Positions 10,409 through 21,920 of a stretch of DNA of 64,000 nucleotides are shown piece after piece. Each line of letters opens with the position of its first letter. The first letter of the stretch is position 1. The position numbers and the translations under genes were made by a program. Source of the stretch: Lumbricus rubellus (lineage: Eukaryota > Annelida > Clitellata > Crassiclitellata > Lumbricidae); the NCBI GenBank assembly GCA_945859605.1, contig OX243817.1:32376924-32440923 (forward strand), given 5' to 3'. A model generated the notes under the pieces. The model was not told where the DNA came from and did not search any database. It saw only the letters and a list, made by a program, of their open reading frames with translations.

Positions 10409-10427
10409 GCTCATCGCAGGGATGTTA

Positions 10428-10612
10428 ACAAGGACCTGACCCCCAAGGACCAGGACCAGGACAAGGACCTGACCCCCAAGGACCAGGACCAGGACAAGGA
10501 CTTGACTCCCAAGGACCAGGACCAGGACAAGGACCTGACCCCCAAGGACCAGGACAAGGACCTGACCCCAAGGACCAGGACCAGGACAAGGACCTGACCC
10601 CAAGGGCCAGGA
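10428..10612. repeat. Left subterminal minisatellite of the BED-hAT
   Basis: These are tandem units of roughly 30-36 bp built from AAGGACC, AGGACAAGGACCTGACCCC and shorter pieces. The array begins immediately inside the left TIR. The related array inside the right TIR shows that these belong to the element and are not host satellite DNA. Confidence 0.85.
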
Positions 10613-10739
10613 ACAGGGCTAGACAAACAATAATAAATAATAATGTCACAATGTGCATTTGGAAGTAATGACTAATTGTACTGTGAAAGTACGAGACAGT
10701 GAAAATTAGTAACTTGTAATGTACTGACTCAGTATAAGT

Positions 10740-11017
10740 TTATTGATTGCATTTTAAATAAACCAGAGTCTCCAGCAGCTTGTCGGTCATGCGTGCACGA
10801 TTAGGTCGCAGAATCAGTCCACTTTGCGAAAAGACACGCTCCACTGGTGCTGATGTTGCTGGAGAGCACAATACTCGACTGAATAGTTCTTTGAGCTTAG
10901 TGAATTTATCAGATGTCAGCACAGTGGTGAGTGATAGCTCATCTGCAGGTGACACATTGATCAGCTGCAAATACTCGGTCAGTTGGCGTTCTGGGCTCAC
11001 TTCAGTGATCTGATCTG
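10740..11017 (-). CDS. BED-hAT transposase exon 4 (dimerisation domain)
   Basis: The acceptor TTAATTTCAG is followed by DQITEVSPERQLTEY and the hAT C-terminal dimerisation motif, PATSAPVERVFSQSGLIL. The frame ends in CAATAA, so an AATAAA polyadenylation hexamer overlaps the stop codon. Confidence 0.85.
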
Positions 11018-11497
11018 CTGAAATTAAAGAAATGTCAAAGTTGGTTACAACCTTTAATTAGTAATGAGTAAAATAATCCAAAAAGTGAACTAATTTACAC
11101 ACAAGGTACTTACGAATGTGTAAATACCAAATTTCACAGAAAAGGAGTGTGATGTTAATTTACAATGAATTGAAATGAATACGACTGTACGGCATGACAG
11201 ACAAGGCTAGTAATATAATACTATTATTAGTATTAGCATCTCAAATGAGGAACAATAAATTTCAAATTTAATTAAGTTTAAGTCAGTAGGTGGCTGCTGA
11301 AGAAATGAACTGAAAGAAATGACAATGCATCATGCTAATGCTGGAACTTTATTGAGCATGAGAGCGATTAAAATTTAAAAGATTAATATGTAAGTTTCCT
11401 CCTTGGTCTTACAGTTTGTTTCAGACTTTCAGCGTTGTCAACATGCAACCTACAAGTTAAGTGAATGTTGTAATATTAAAAACTGTTGTCAAGCTAC

Positions 11498-11680
11498 CTG
11501 GAACCGGTGCCTTCTGTTTGTTGTAGTGAGCAAACAGAGTGCTATGTCGTTTTTTAGGTGGCGGCTCGTCACACTGCACGTCCTGTAGGGGTTTAGATGT
11601 GGAACAATCAGCAACAGCACCCGTTGGATCCGTAATGCCTGAGCGGCTTAAACTCTTGCTCAGCTCAGCAAACAGGAGTC
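11498..11680 (-). CDS. BED-hAT transposase exon 3
   Basis: A 183-nt phase-1 exon between the acceptor TTCTCAG and a GTAGCTTG donor. It encodes LLFAELSKSLSRSG and a polar linker with PPPKKRHS, a possible nuclear localisation signal. Confidence 0.7.
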
Positions 11681-12340
11681 CTGAGAAGGACATGGACATG
11701 ATGAAACACGGTCTTATTTGACTTAGCATTACATTAAGAGACTATTAGCCATTTCAATCAGTCAATCAATCAATCAATCAATCAAGTCCTTTTATTTCTT
11801 TTATTTCTCACTTTATAACAACATATCGAACAATTAAAATAAGGTACATATCACATAATAACTCTGGTTTGTTAAAAGACTTTAAATGACAAAACAAAAT
11901 TTTTAGATCAAACATCAGATTAGTAAAATCAGACTCCAAAATAGGCAGACACACTACCTGGTAAACAAGATAAAGTATTAAGTTACACACGCTAAATGGG
12001 GATTAGCCAATTACAAGAAATACGGTACATAGCGGACTAAATAATACGATATTAGTAGATTTAGTACAATAGATGTTGAAGTATCACCACCTTCCCCGAC
12101 AATATATTGTTAGTACGAGGATATCAGCAGTTTGAGAGAATCTCTAGTCTAGATAATAAAAGTAAACAATGTAAACAAACGAGGAGAAACAGTTAAACAA
12201 CAATAAATGCTTTTGAATGTCATGAAGTGTTATAATTAAAAATTGATAAGTGTTCACACATTATGTACATATATTATATATCTGTATATTTAAAATACAG
12301 GAATGAGAATTTGCTATTGATTAATTATATTCAGACTGAC
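11681..12340 (-). other. Intron of the BED-hAT gene with a TCAA microsatellite
   Basis: A 660-bp AT-rich intron. (TCAA)n at about 11758-11785 is followed by T-rich DNA, resembling the reversed tail of a short LINE or SINE. No coding frame is convincing. Confidence 0.5.
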
Positions 12341-12619
12341 CATTTATCCTGCATCTTGTGGCTTCTTTCACTTCATTGGTGCCAGGGTAGTCTTGAAGCC
12401 AATGGTAGGCATAGGACGGGTCAAGTGCTGGTGCCATTATGAAAACGTTGCTATGGAATTTCAGTTGATTGAAATGTTTCCTGGGTTCCGATGACCTTTG
12501 GATTTCAATACCCAGCAACTGAAAAATCCCGGAAAACCTGTCACACAGGCTATTGAGAAGAGTTTTCACAAGACAAGTGAAAGAGCCTACTGATTGAAGA
12601 CGGGCTTCAAGTGTGACCT
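12341..12619 (-). CDS. BED-hAT transposase exon 2, downstream half
   Basis: This continues the split exon (VTLEARLQSVGSFTCLVKTL, then CDRFSGIFQLL and VFIMAPALDPSYAYHWL). It ends at a GTCAGT donor in phase 1. The motif series matches ZBED-type hAT transposases between the RNase-H-like core and the dimerisation domain. Confidence 0.8.
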
Positions 12620-12778
12620 CCCGGCCGGCAAAACCTTTATAGGAGCGATATAGCTGCGATATCTCGATGCGATAGCACTATATCGCAGCTATATCGCAAC
12701 GACTATACTAACCCGATATCGGGAGGCTATAGCTTTGTCCGACGTCCGATATCGGAAATCGATCTAGTATAGCTGGCG

Positions 12779-13046
12779 CTATATCGAACCGATATATGTG
12801 CTATATAGCATGCGATATCGGTCCGATAATGACAAACGCAGTGACCTATATCGAACCGATATATGTGCTATATAGCATGCGATATCGGTCCGATAAAGAC
12901 AAACGCATTGACCTATATCGAACCGATATATGTGCTATATAGCATGCGATATCGGTCCGATAAAGACAAACGCAGTGACCTATATCGAACCGATATATGT
13001 GCTATATAGCATGCGATATCGGTCCGATAACGACAAACGCAGTGAC
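12779..13046. repeat. Four 67-bp palindromic subterminal repeats
   Basis: Four consecutive units start at 12779, 12846, 12913 and 12980. Each contains TATATCGAACCGATATA, GCTATATAGC and GATATCGGTCCGATA and ends in ACAAACGCAGTGAC. They differ by only a base or two. A decayed fifth copy is near 13228-13293, and related CGATAT strings lie near 12640-12780 and 21760-21890. Dense palindromes near the ends are the usual transposase-binding pattern of CACTA elements. Confidence 0.9.
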
Positions 13047-13789
13047 CTATATGCTGGCCCACGGCTGCACGTAGGCCTACAGCGCACGCCTGGAGGGCCC
13101 GCCGCAGCTGGTGCCTGTTCAATCTACCTAATTACGCTGCTTCTCCCATACGATGCGTGCTGACAAACATTGCACGTACGTGGCACATACAGTATATGAC
13201 CTAGAATATAAGATCCGATTTCGTTAAAGGTTATAGTTGGCGCTATATCGAAACGATATCGTTCCGATAACGACAAACGCTGCAGTGATCTATACGGGCC
13301 TACAGCTGCACAGCGCACATGCATCCCTGGAGAAGAGTGGCGATCTCGAGTACCCGCAGCCTGCAGAAGTAACGTGCACGGTGCGGCTGGCGAGGACGAA
13401 TGAGAAATTAGAAGGCTACAGAGCATGCTCAGAATTAACTACAAATAACAACAAAATGTCTAATTTGCCTAGAACATAGACATGTATTAAGCTATATATA
13501 TATATAGTCAGCATGTCAATAAGTGATAAAAGAAGTGCAGTAAACAGCAGACTACAGTTGTATGTGTACATCACAAATAGCATATTGACGACTGAAATTG
13601 TTACGACTAGCACGCCATCTGCCGTTGAAACTATAGAAGGGCTTGTTAGTGTTTCAGTGTTCGTTTCATATTGACCGAACTCACATTAGGCAGCCAGGTC
13701 AGTATGAAATCATATCGGCCAGGCCAATGCAATAAACGAACAGCCCCTTAATTATATTTAATGAGCAATAAGCTGGTCAAAGTATAGAT

Positions 13790-14120
13790 CAGTGGCTCTC
13801 AACCTGTGGTCCGCGGCCCACAGCCATCTGGCTGGCGGTCCGCGAGCAGACCCTAAAACTTATATTTTTAAAATTATAGAGCAAAAACAGATAAATTTTT
13901 CCAATTTTTGAAAATTTCTTTGTTTTAATGGCTGCATGACAACATTAATATTTGTAATACCCTATACTTAGTTAAGGAAAAAAATCAAAATTTAATTCAC
14001 TTATAGCAAATGTTGGAAATTTATGGGGTCACATGTAGGCCAGCAGTACTGCGGTGGTCCTTGGCCCAGAGAAAAAATTTGTAAGTGGTCCTTGAGTCTC
14101 GAAAGGTTGAGAACCGCTTG
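13790..14120. mobile_element. hAT-type MITE
   Basis: The left end CAGTGGCTCTCAACCT and the inverted right end AGGTTGAGAACCGCTTG form the classic non-autonomous hAT terminus. The 8-bp flanks are similar (GTATAGAT and GCTAGATC) but not identical, so the copy is old. It lies inside the EnSpm element and has no coding capacity. Confidence 0.75.
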
Positions 14121-14716
14121 GCTAGATCACTTAACATCTGTTTAGTGCTAAAAAAGCAATCACGACCAAAAATATTTTAAATGTTCAATAACGAGTTAGA
14201 ATAATTAATCCAAATTGCATATATAAATCATAGAAACACATACAATATATGCCTTAAATAACATATATCACTGAGACAGAACATTTGGAATATCATCTAG
14301 CGAGAATATTATTCCTCGTTAACAGGATTCGTATCTCTCGCTTCAAGTTATCATCATCATCATCCGACAATTCATTATTAATAACATGACCATGAGATAT
14401 GAAATTCACTGACAAATTCAAGCTAAATCTTTTGAATAGTAAAACATATGGGAACACGTACGTGATGACAATTTTCTTACATTTAATTAAGAAGATGCTC
14501 TTAAGATGAAATTCTTTGTTAATGATCATATGCATGTGCAATGTTATGCATTGTGCCTAGTGCAGGTCAACTGTAAGGAGTCATTTAATTATGAAATCAT
14601 AATAATTCTAATTTGTTACAAGAACTCTTAACGCAATAGAACAATGCCGGAAGATGATTAACGATGAAAGAAATGGTGGTAGCAAGTTCCATGGACACAC
14701 TGCTACATGTATAAAA

Positions 14717-17700
14717 TTACAAATCCTGCGACTGAAGCTCATGAGAAACAGGAGTTTGTGGTTCTTGCCCCTCTTCGACGCCACATTCTAAGAGGTGTTC
14801 AGGATTCGCATCACCGCCACGAGGTTCTGCAGTTAGGACAGATTTGTCCTCATCATCGGAACGTTGTCGACGACCACACCCACGTCTAGCATCATCAGCA
14901 CCACCTCTAGGTCCACTGGCACGAGTTGCCTCCTTGCCAACATCCTTGTAGAAGTTGTTGAAATGGACAGCCATATTCTTCTGGAAATTAGGAAATTTCG
15001 CATTGATGACATCATTCAACAACTCCCATACTTTTGATGTCTTCAAGGTAAATTCCTTATTGCCTTTAGCGCCAGCCCAACTCATACAGTTCCTAGCGAA
15101 CCTCTTCGTGAAGAGACGCAGGCAGGCACTATGAACGTATTCTCTCTCTACAGTGCCGAATGCACCACGAGTAATGAAATCCCGCAACTGCGATCGGTTC
15201 ACTGTTAACACATCATCGTCGCCGTCAGTGAGCCAAGCCTCCAATTCAAGATAATCCTGCCTAACCTGGACAGGGAGCTTGTCGCGAATATGTCTTGCGA
15301 GTTCAAGTGATACAATCGCTGCAGCTTGAACAGTTGCACCAACTGCAGCAGCTCCCGTGACCCGGCCAGCGATGCCGAATTGACGTTTGATTAGCTGGAA
15401 AATTAAATCAAGCAATAAATCATTAAATATAATAAAAACTTTATGCTTTTCACTAGGTGAAAAGCTAGCTATAGCCTCATCATCATCAGTTTAACGCTTC
15501 CTGTTTTCATGCCTCACAAATATTGGAAATAAATATGAAATAAATATCTAATATTGACATTTTGCATGAATGACCTTTCTCAATTATATCCTTGTCGTGA
15601 CCCTTGCCTTCGCTGTAATTATACTTTAGATGCCAGAACCTGTACACTTTGAGTTCTTCAACTCCTCACAAGTGTCAGTGAAAATGCTGCTTAAAAGTAA
15701 GCAATAGTTAGGAAATACTAAATCACATGTACACATACCACTAGGTCGTGTCTAATTGCCACGTTGTCGGCAGCGAGTCTTGTTACATCATTGACCATCA
15801 AGTCCAATTTTTGGTCAAGTCGTGCCAGCATCGTCATGATATCGGCAGTTGTGACTTTCGCTGATGTTGTTGGAGTCACGACAGGATTGGACAGTGCAGC
15901 TACAGTCAGAGTGGCAATGGTGGCTGTCACGGGCCTTGTCGGACTCACAAGAGGAGCGGGTGCAGAAATTGGAACAGTGGATGTGTTGGTGTTGACTCTT
16001 GCTGAAGTTGTCGGAGTCTCAACAGATGCAGAAGTTGAAATGGAAGTAGCGACTTGCTCGTTTCTCTTCGGAGTCACGAGAGGAGCGTACGTCGTAGCAA
16101 TGGTGGTGGTGACTGCCACTGAAGTTGTTGGATTGTCGACGGGTTCAGAAGCTGGAGAGGCTGCAGTCGTGGTGGCATTGGTGACTGTCGCGGGCTTTCT
16201 CAGTTTCACGAGAAGAGCTGGCGTAGATCCTAGATCGGTAAAAGTGTTGGTGGTGATTGCCTGGCAATGCACAATTGCATATGGTCACTAATGCATAATT
16301 GTATTATATATGCACAAATCCAGTATTAAAGACAAATTCATTGAAACAACAGTCACAGTGTTTTGAAATTATGTCAAACTGAAGTGAGTCACATTGATAA
16401 AGATAAAGCCATAGTAGACACTGAATCGACGTGGGCTGGTGACTTGAAGTCCTCCGTGTACACCAGGGGTGGCCAACCTTTTGTTGCACAAGGGCCACTA
16501 TAAAGTTTGGCAAGCACCCGGCGGGCCATGTGTTTTTTCTCACAGCCTCAAAAGTACAAGTATAGTGTATATACAGGGTGGACCAAAAAATATCCGCCCT
16601 ACGTTTTTCCTAAACTTTTGGTCAAAAGTAGAAATTAAGTTACTAACTTCAGTTGTTGGATTCACGACTGGTTTCAGCGTTGATACGTGTGCAGCTACAG
16701 TCAGGCCCGGCGTAGCACCAATCGGTCCAGTTGACGTAGCTGTTGTCTTTACTACCATGCCAACACGACCAGCAACCTCACCCGCCGCTTTCACAGTACC
16801 ATTAGATTTACTGTAAGACCTACTAACACCCCCAGACATTCTATTGCCAGTGCTACCAGCCTTATTAGCTCCAGTTCTTCGTGTAGCCAACCGTTGTCTT
16901 TTGACATCCTTCTTAGGATCGTATTCTTCATCTGAAGACACATCCATCTCACTCTGAAACGCATATTTAACTGAGTATAAGTCATATGCCACACATTTAT
17001 GAACACTTAATAATAACTTATAACAACGATCTGTGTTACATTACACAAGGTTTGCTTTCTGCTGTAATATTTGTAAGCAAGAAATGACCAGCCGCTCTAA
17101 CAGTGTATTTTATTACTACGACTGCTTGCGTTGATTGGTAAATGTGTGTGTGGGCTACGTGATCACAATCACCAAATTGTTTTTAAGAAATGCAAATTGG
17201 TGCTTTAGACACATTGCAGACTATTGACATACATGTGTAATCCTTATATTAATTAATTTCTGGGCATGGGATTTGAACTGTGTTCCAATCCTTTAAATCC
17301 CTGTAAAAGCTAGTGTTAGTTTCCTTCTCATCAATAATACCAAATTAATATGTTGTTATAATTCAGTGAACTGAAAAGAGGCGGTATAGAAATACACAAA
17401 TACAATACTAAATAGTGATATTATTGATGTAAAAATAATTGGCATTCACATTCACCTCTATTGCATTACGCTCTCCCAGAACGTGCCGCACTGAGAATGC
17501 CAACACAGCATTTCGAAGCCTCTCCAGACGTGTCTCTTCATCGGTGTCAGGTCGATCTCCGATGTCTCGGCAAAACTTTACTGCCATCTCGTAGCTCGTT
17601 GTGTGCACCTCTGGAAAGTACAGACTTGAGACTTCATATTTGTCCCACTTCTTACCACCAATTGCATCATTCTTCTGAACATAATTTTTCGCACATGACT

Positions 17701-17827
17701 GTCGGTTCTTGAACGGGTAATATGCCTGCAAAACGTCATTGTCATCCACTTCTAACCAGGTTTCAGGTGTTTGCCAGATTTCCTGTTCGTCGTCATCACT
17801 TCTTTTGCAGGCAACAACGGTATAGAA
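14717..17827 (-). CDS. EnSpm second gene (multi-exon, DUF4806-like C terminus)
   Basis: At least four minus-strand exons read like one gene. 17827-17456 (acceptor TTTGCTTTTAG, donor GAG/GTGAAT) encodes YTVVACKRSDDDEQEIWQ and a BEN-like region with LYFPEVHTTSYEMAVKFC. About 16955-16640 (acceptor CGTTTCAG) is a Lys/Thr-rich linker. About 16272-15737 is Thr/Pro/Val-rich and ends in a coiled coil (MTMLARLDQKLDLMVNDVTR) before GTATGTG. 15395-14717 follows TTTTCCAG and ends with a DUF4806-like block (ARNCMSWAGAKGNKEF) and an acidic tail. Similar proteins accompany animal CACTA transposases; the function is unknown. The exact joins of the middle exons are inferred. Confidence 0.6.
16462..16600. repeat. 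Single-ended transposon termini in the EnSpm gene intron
   Basis: CAGGGGTGGCCAACCTTTTG at about 16463 is a typical hAT end, and TACAGGGTGGACCAAAAAAT at about 16572 is a typical mariner end. Neither has a visible partner, so these are fragments only. Confidence 0.4.
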
Positions 17828-17915
17828 CTAAAAGCAAATGAGTACAATATAAATATACATATTCGGCAAACCGGTGTACATACAAACTTACATAAATACA
17901 CTACTATACCCCATG

Positions 17916-20081
17916 TCATGACTCGTGTAATAGCTGTATTGCAGCAACATGATCATCGTCTATTGGAAGATGTGCACATTTCCGCCATCTTTTATCAAAT
18001 GTAGCAAAGAACACTTCGTCCGACAACTCAGAGACAACGCGAATCCCAACATCTGTTGAGTCTACCGGCACATCAAAAAGTGGTTCCACCTTTTCATACA
18101 CACTGTACACTATATACAGTTCTCCTAGGGCATTTGCTGCCAATAGGTTGCGCACAACACAGACATGGTTGTCAACTATGAAACAGCAGTCACTCTGGTC
18201 TGTCCTGTAACTGGAAATATGTATATGGTCAACCTGGGCACCAGTGTATTGGAGCAGATCAGGTCTTCCCTCGATCTGTGGTCCATTTTCGTGCCGATGT
18301 TTTAGTATTGTTCTTTTTGATGGGAGTGTGTCGCTGAGTTCTCTTTCGGAAAGTCGACGCACTACTTGCTGAACAACATGGTGTGACTTGTGCACCATTC
18401 TCTTTAATTTGCCAAGATAACTTTCAAACGGAAAGGCGGAGAAGTTATCAAGCACTCCAAAGATACGTGCGTCGTCTGTGATGTGACAGTGCGCGTGAAC
18501 ACTGTACACACATTTGTTGCCATAATACTTGACATAATCGTTTACAAATTGCTCCAACCAGCTGCTGGCATGATCAATGTAAACGGCTAGTAACTCATCA
18601 GAACAAAGACAACGAATAGCTGTTAACAGTAGCTTAAAGTGTTCGTACATCTTATTGTCCAGCACATCCTTCAATATAACTGGAGCAAGGTACAATAGGA
18701 ATTGCCTTGCCTCTGTTGCCTTCCATGAATCGCACTCGTTGATCGCGCGACACTTACGCTGAAATTCATGAGGCATTTTCGCCGCAAGATTGACGACAGC
18801 TGCTTGTAGTGCGTTGATCGTGGGACGTCTAACACTAAACGGAAAAGCTTTCGAGTGTAACAAGCCATTTTGCCAGTCCCTTGCCATCCTTCGGACAAGA
18901 CCAAGAAGTGTCAGATGCATATAGTCTATTGGGAATTGGCTCACCATGCCGACTTGTAAATCTCTCAGTATACAGTCCTGCAATCTGTACTCGTTCGGAA
19001 GTAACAGAAGCTCAAAATCTGCATCGCATCGCCTTGGTGACTTGGTGTTGTTGAAGGTCATCCGCCTTTCCTTCGTATACAATCCCTCGACAGTACACTT
19101 ATCGCATCCATGGTGATAGTTCACATGCCTCGTGCTCCTAACTTCTGCGCGAGCGGGTGCATCACAAATGAAGCTGTGAATTGTTACTTTGCAAGTGACA
19201 CCTGCTGAAATTGCTACACCGTTCTGTTGAATAGAAGTCATTTCCTCAATGAATGGTCGCAAGAACTCGTTGAAATCATTAGGTTTATGTCGAGCGCCAT
19301 ACAGTGCAACAATGAAAACAGGTGAAATAAACGGCTTCACAACACGGCAAAGTATGGGCCACATACACTGTTTACCACTGTTGAACAAAGGTACTCCGTC
19401 AATATTATACTGCAAATGAAGCTCGGTGTTATTGTCAACTTGACAGCTATGCATTCTTGATAATGTTGATCGCAGAGATCTGGCCAAGGACAGGTACACA
19501 TAACTTCCTCCACATTTATCCTCCACACTGTAAGCGAGATTTGTTCGCAGCAGTGTTCGAGGGTCCAGTGGGAGATCTGGATGATTGTGAACTCGCAGAC
19601 CACCAAGCAGATCTTTCATTGCTTCACGGGTGATATTGTGTCGAGAGTTCCAGTTTATGAGAAACTGAGACAGACTTTCTTCCCTATCCGACTCAGAGTC
19701 TGACTCTTTGTCTGTATGGTACTCAGTGTCAAAATCACCACTTCCAGCATTCACACCAACAGAAAGCCAACTGTGTGCTAACTCACCTTCTTCAAGTGGT
19801 TCCCCAAATTCAAACTCATCTTCAATCACATCCTCCGAGGCCTCCACTTCAAGCACTTCTTGCATTACATTCCCTTCGCCGACCATGTGTGCGTTCAACA
19901 CATTTACTCCAGCACCCACATCGTACACATGCTGATCAAGCAAGTTTTCGGGGACAGCAACCATAGGCACTGCTTGAAGTGTGGCTAGACCCAGAGCGCG
20001 TTCCCGTTCAATTCGATCAATGGCTTTCTTTCTCACTCTATACTGTTGTTTGTAAAGGCGCTGATGCTCACGCTTCAAAAG
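17916..20081 (-). CDS. EnSpm/CACTA (TNP2-like) transposase, main exon
   Basis: A 2166-nt open exon after the acceptor TTCAATTTTGCAG, exactly 722 codons including the stop. It begins LLKREHQRLYKQQYRVRKK, so the true start lies in an upstream exon I could not place. Family landmarks are YSVEDKCGGSYVYLSLA, LQYNIDGVPLFNSGKQCMWP, VFIVALYGARHKPNDFNEFL, FPIDYMHLTLLGLVRRM and WKATEARQFLLYLAPVIL. These are characteristic of animal EnSpm/CACTA transposases. An acidic, Glu-rich segment (19680-19860) precedes the catalytic part. No stop or frameshift was found, so the copy may be functional if the upstream exon is intact. Confidence 0.82.
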   Translation of the reverse strand, partial: LLKREHQRLYKQQYRVRKKAIDRIERERALGLATLQAVPMVAVPENLLDQHVYDVGAGVNVLNAHMVGEGNVMQEVLEVEASEDVIEDEFEFGEPLEEGELAHSWLSVGVNAGSGDFDTEYHTDKESDSESDREESLSQFLINWNSRHNITREAMKDLLGGLRVHNHPDLPLDPRTLLRTNLAYSVEDKCGGSYVYLSLARSLRSTLSRMHSCQVDNNTELHLQYNIDGVPLFNSGKQCMWPILCRVVKPFISPVFIVALYGARHKPNDFNEFLRPFIEEMTSIQQNGVAISAGVTCKVTIHSFICDAPARAEVRSTRHVNYHHGCDKCTVEGLYTKERRMTFNNTKSPRRCDADFELLLLPNEYRLQDCILRDLQVGMVSQFPIDYMHLTLLGLVRRMARDWQNGLLHSKAFPFSVRRPTINALQAAVVNLAAKMPHEFQRKCRAINECDSWKATEARQFLLYLAPVILKDVLDNKMYEHFKLLLTAIRCLCSDELLAVYIDHASSWLEQFVNDYVKYYGNKCVYSVHAHCHITDDARIFGVLDNFSAFPFESYLGKLKRMVHKSHHVVQQVVRRLSERELSDTLPSKRTILKHRHENGPQIEGRPDLLQYTGAQVDHIHISSYRTDQSDCCFIVDNHVCVVRNLLAANALGELYIVYSVYEKVEPLFDVPVDSTDVGIRVVSELSDEVFFATFDKRWRKCAHLPIDDDHVAAIQLLHES

Positions 20082-20117
20082 CTGCAAAATTGAACATTCA
20101 AATTGAAATGTTCTCAT

Positions 20118-20822
20118 CTTCGAAATTTACTTAATTGAAATGACATTCTGACGAAAAATTTAATGAATGTGGAAAACATTCATCCACAAAACTGAACAAT
20201 ACTTTTAATCCCATGCATGCAGCCTGCCAAATGTCAGCATACAGCATGTAACCAGGCATTTAATCTTCTAATGGATTATTTACCTAATTTAAAAACAAAG
20301 GGCTTTGTCGACGACATATAATTCCCTTCCAAGAATTTCAAGGTCATGAAAATAAAACGTTGAATGATTCACGAATAGTGCAAGTAAGAAGCAAATTGCA
20401 AAACATTAATGCATTAGTGAAAATCATAAGTGCAATTTCTGACGCTGCCGGAAAACCACAAGAGATGGAGATGATAGCATAGCTAGTTATTATGAAATAT
20501 CAGTTATAACTGATTAAACATATACCTTTCTTTGTGCTTCTTTGCTGTTTATCGACATTTCACTATGTCACTGTAGTCTTGCTGTTATCATATGTTATGC
20601 AGCTACAAATTTCTCTTTGTCAAACCTGTATTGTAGTGTAGTGTAAAATGTATTTCAGTTGTGATAAAAGGGTACGTAAGTGGAATGAAAAATTAACCGC
20701 TACTTTTTGTCATTTTGATGGAATACCGAAATACCTCAGATGGCCGGAATACCAATCGTGGAACTATGTGAATTATATTCCACCACATAAAAATTTATTT
20801 GCATATAATTATACCGGAACTT
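20118..20822. other. Upstream region of the EnSpm transposase
   Basis: AT-rich, with no long open frame. The missing first exon or exons and the promoter of the transposase should lie in this interval or beyond the two MITEs to the right. I could not identify them. Confidence 0.35.
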
Positions 20823-21219
20823 GGTAATTGGCTAGTTCAGCATCCCAAATTATTTACGCACAAGACAAGAAGTGGAATAAGTGATTAAAACATGAGAATT
20901 AAACAGAAGCGGGATGAGAAACAAAGTTGTCAATGCTTAAACTACAAGTGGGATAAAGGATGAAATTATCGGTAACGAAACAGAAGCGAGATTATAAATT
21001 ATATGCTAAAACGATAAACATGGCGCATGACTGATGGAAAATGCTGATTTTAAAATAGAACCGGGATGCCAATGAAAAAGTTGATATCAAAATAAGAAGC
21101 GGGACGACTGATTATCATGAGGAAAATGTTGATTTTCAAATAAGAAGTCGGAATATAGGTTGAAAATTATATCATGCTGACACCTGCCAAATTTGGGACG
21201 CTAAACTAGCCAATTACCC
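20823..21219. mobile_element. MITE with GGTAATTGGCTAG ends
   Basis: GGTAATTGGCTAGTTCAGC near 20823 is matched by its inverse GCTAAACTAGCCAATTACC ending at 21219. The flanks share CCGGAAC, suggesting a 7-8 bp duplication. The interior has short dispersed repeats such as AGAAGCGGGA and AGAAGTGGAA. It lies inside the EnSpm element. Confidence 0.65.
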
Positions 21220-21273
21220 CGGAACGTTATTACTTGTAGGCCCTAGTATCGCCGAACTAGGCTTAAAATAGGT

Positions 21274-21518
21274 ATACCGGGTAAAAAGCGGGTACGCCAC
21301 GGGTGAAAGGCGGATAATTACAGCGGGCTACCCTTTGAGATGGTCGGTTAGAGTCAGGGTAACCCTCGTGAAGGTCGGTTAGGGTCAGGGTACCCGTCGT
21401 GAGGATCGGTTAGGGTCAGGGTTTGTGTCGTCTAGCTGTAGTAATTTCCGCTGTAATTACCCGCTTTTCACCCGCGTGGCGTGCCCGCTATACCCGCTCC
21501 TCGCTTTTTACCCGGTAA
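21274..21518. mobile_element. MITE with long TIRs and GGGTTAG-like internal repeats
   Basis: TACCGGGTAAAAAGCGGG at the left is matched by GCTTTTTACCCGGTA at the right, and similarity continues through GTGGCGTG and AATTAC blocks for roughly 70 bp. The centre has three tandem units of about 30 bp containing GGTCGGTTAGGGTCAGGGT. TA-rich flanks suggest a TA target, not proven. Confidence 0.6.
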
Positions 21519-21920
21519 ATACACGTTTACCCTACTTTTAATTATGAAAACTTCACAAAGCAATCCAATATGGTGCAAAGAAACAATTTCGATGATTGTC
21601 CAACACAACTTAACTTTGCAACATTTGACACTACACTAGTATACACTATAATATTTGATAAAACGACCTCGCTCACCACCATTTGCATTTCACGAACAAA
21701 GACCGTATATATAATAGGCTATATTATGATAATCACTTGCAAGATGGCGAACATTAAATACGATATCGCTCCGGTATCGGTACACGCAAAAACCCTACAG
21801 TCAGCTATATCGAAGCGATATAGGTCCGATATAGAAAGTTAAGATATCGCATCGCATATATCGCTCAGATATCGCCTCATGAAATGTCTTATAGCTTTGG
21901 TAGTGGGCTTGCCGGCCGGG

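Larger units (their letters stand above)
12620..21920 (-). mobile_element. EnSpm/CACTA-type DNA transposon (9.3 kb)
   Basis: The ends are CCCGGCCGGCAA at 12620 and its inverse ending at 21920. Subterminal DNA at both ends is rich in CGATAT palindromes. It is inserted in exon 2 of the BED-hAT gene. The flanking duplication is only CT (12618-12619 and 21921-21922), and removing one copy restores the hAT frame. It contains a TNP2-like transposase gene and a second multi-exon gene on the same strand, plus several MITEs. EnSpm-class elements usually make 2-3 bp duplications, consistent with the 2 bp seen. Confidence 0.85.

Noticed and set aside
10385..10658. Pro/Gly/Val-rich frames over the minisatellite
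   Set aside because: All three are translations of the same GGACCAGGACAAGGACC units in different frames; they are subterminal repeats of the hAT element.
12779..13046. Regular 67-bp repeats that could suggest a CRISPR array
   Set aside because: The units are contiguous and near-identical over their full length with no variable spacers, lie inside a eukaryotic transposon end, and are palindromic throughout. No cas-like genes are present.
15764..16291. 175-codon plus-strand frame opposite the EnSpm accessory gene
   Set aside because: A Val/Ala/Thr-rich mirror of the Thr-rich linker on the minus strand. The minus strand has splice sites and a coiled coil in register; the plus strand has neither.
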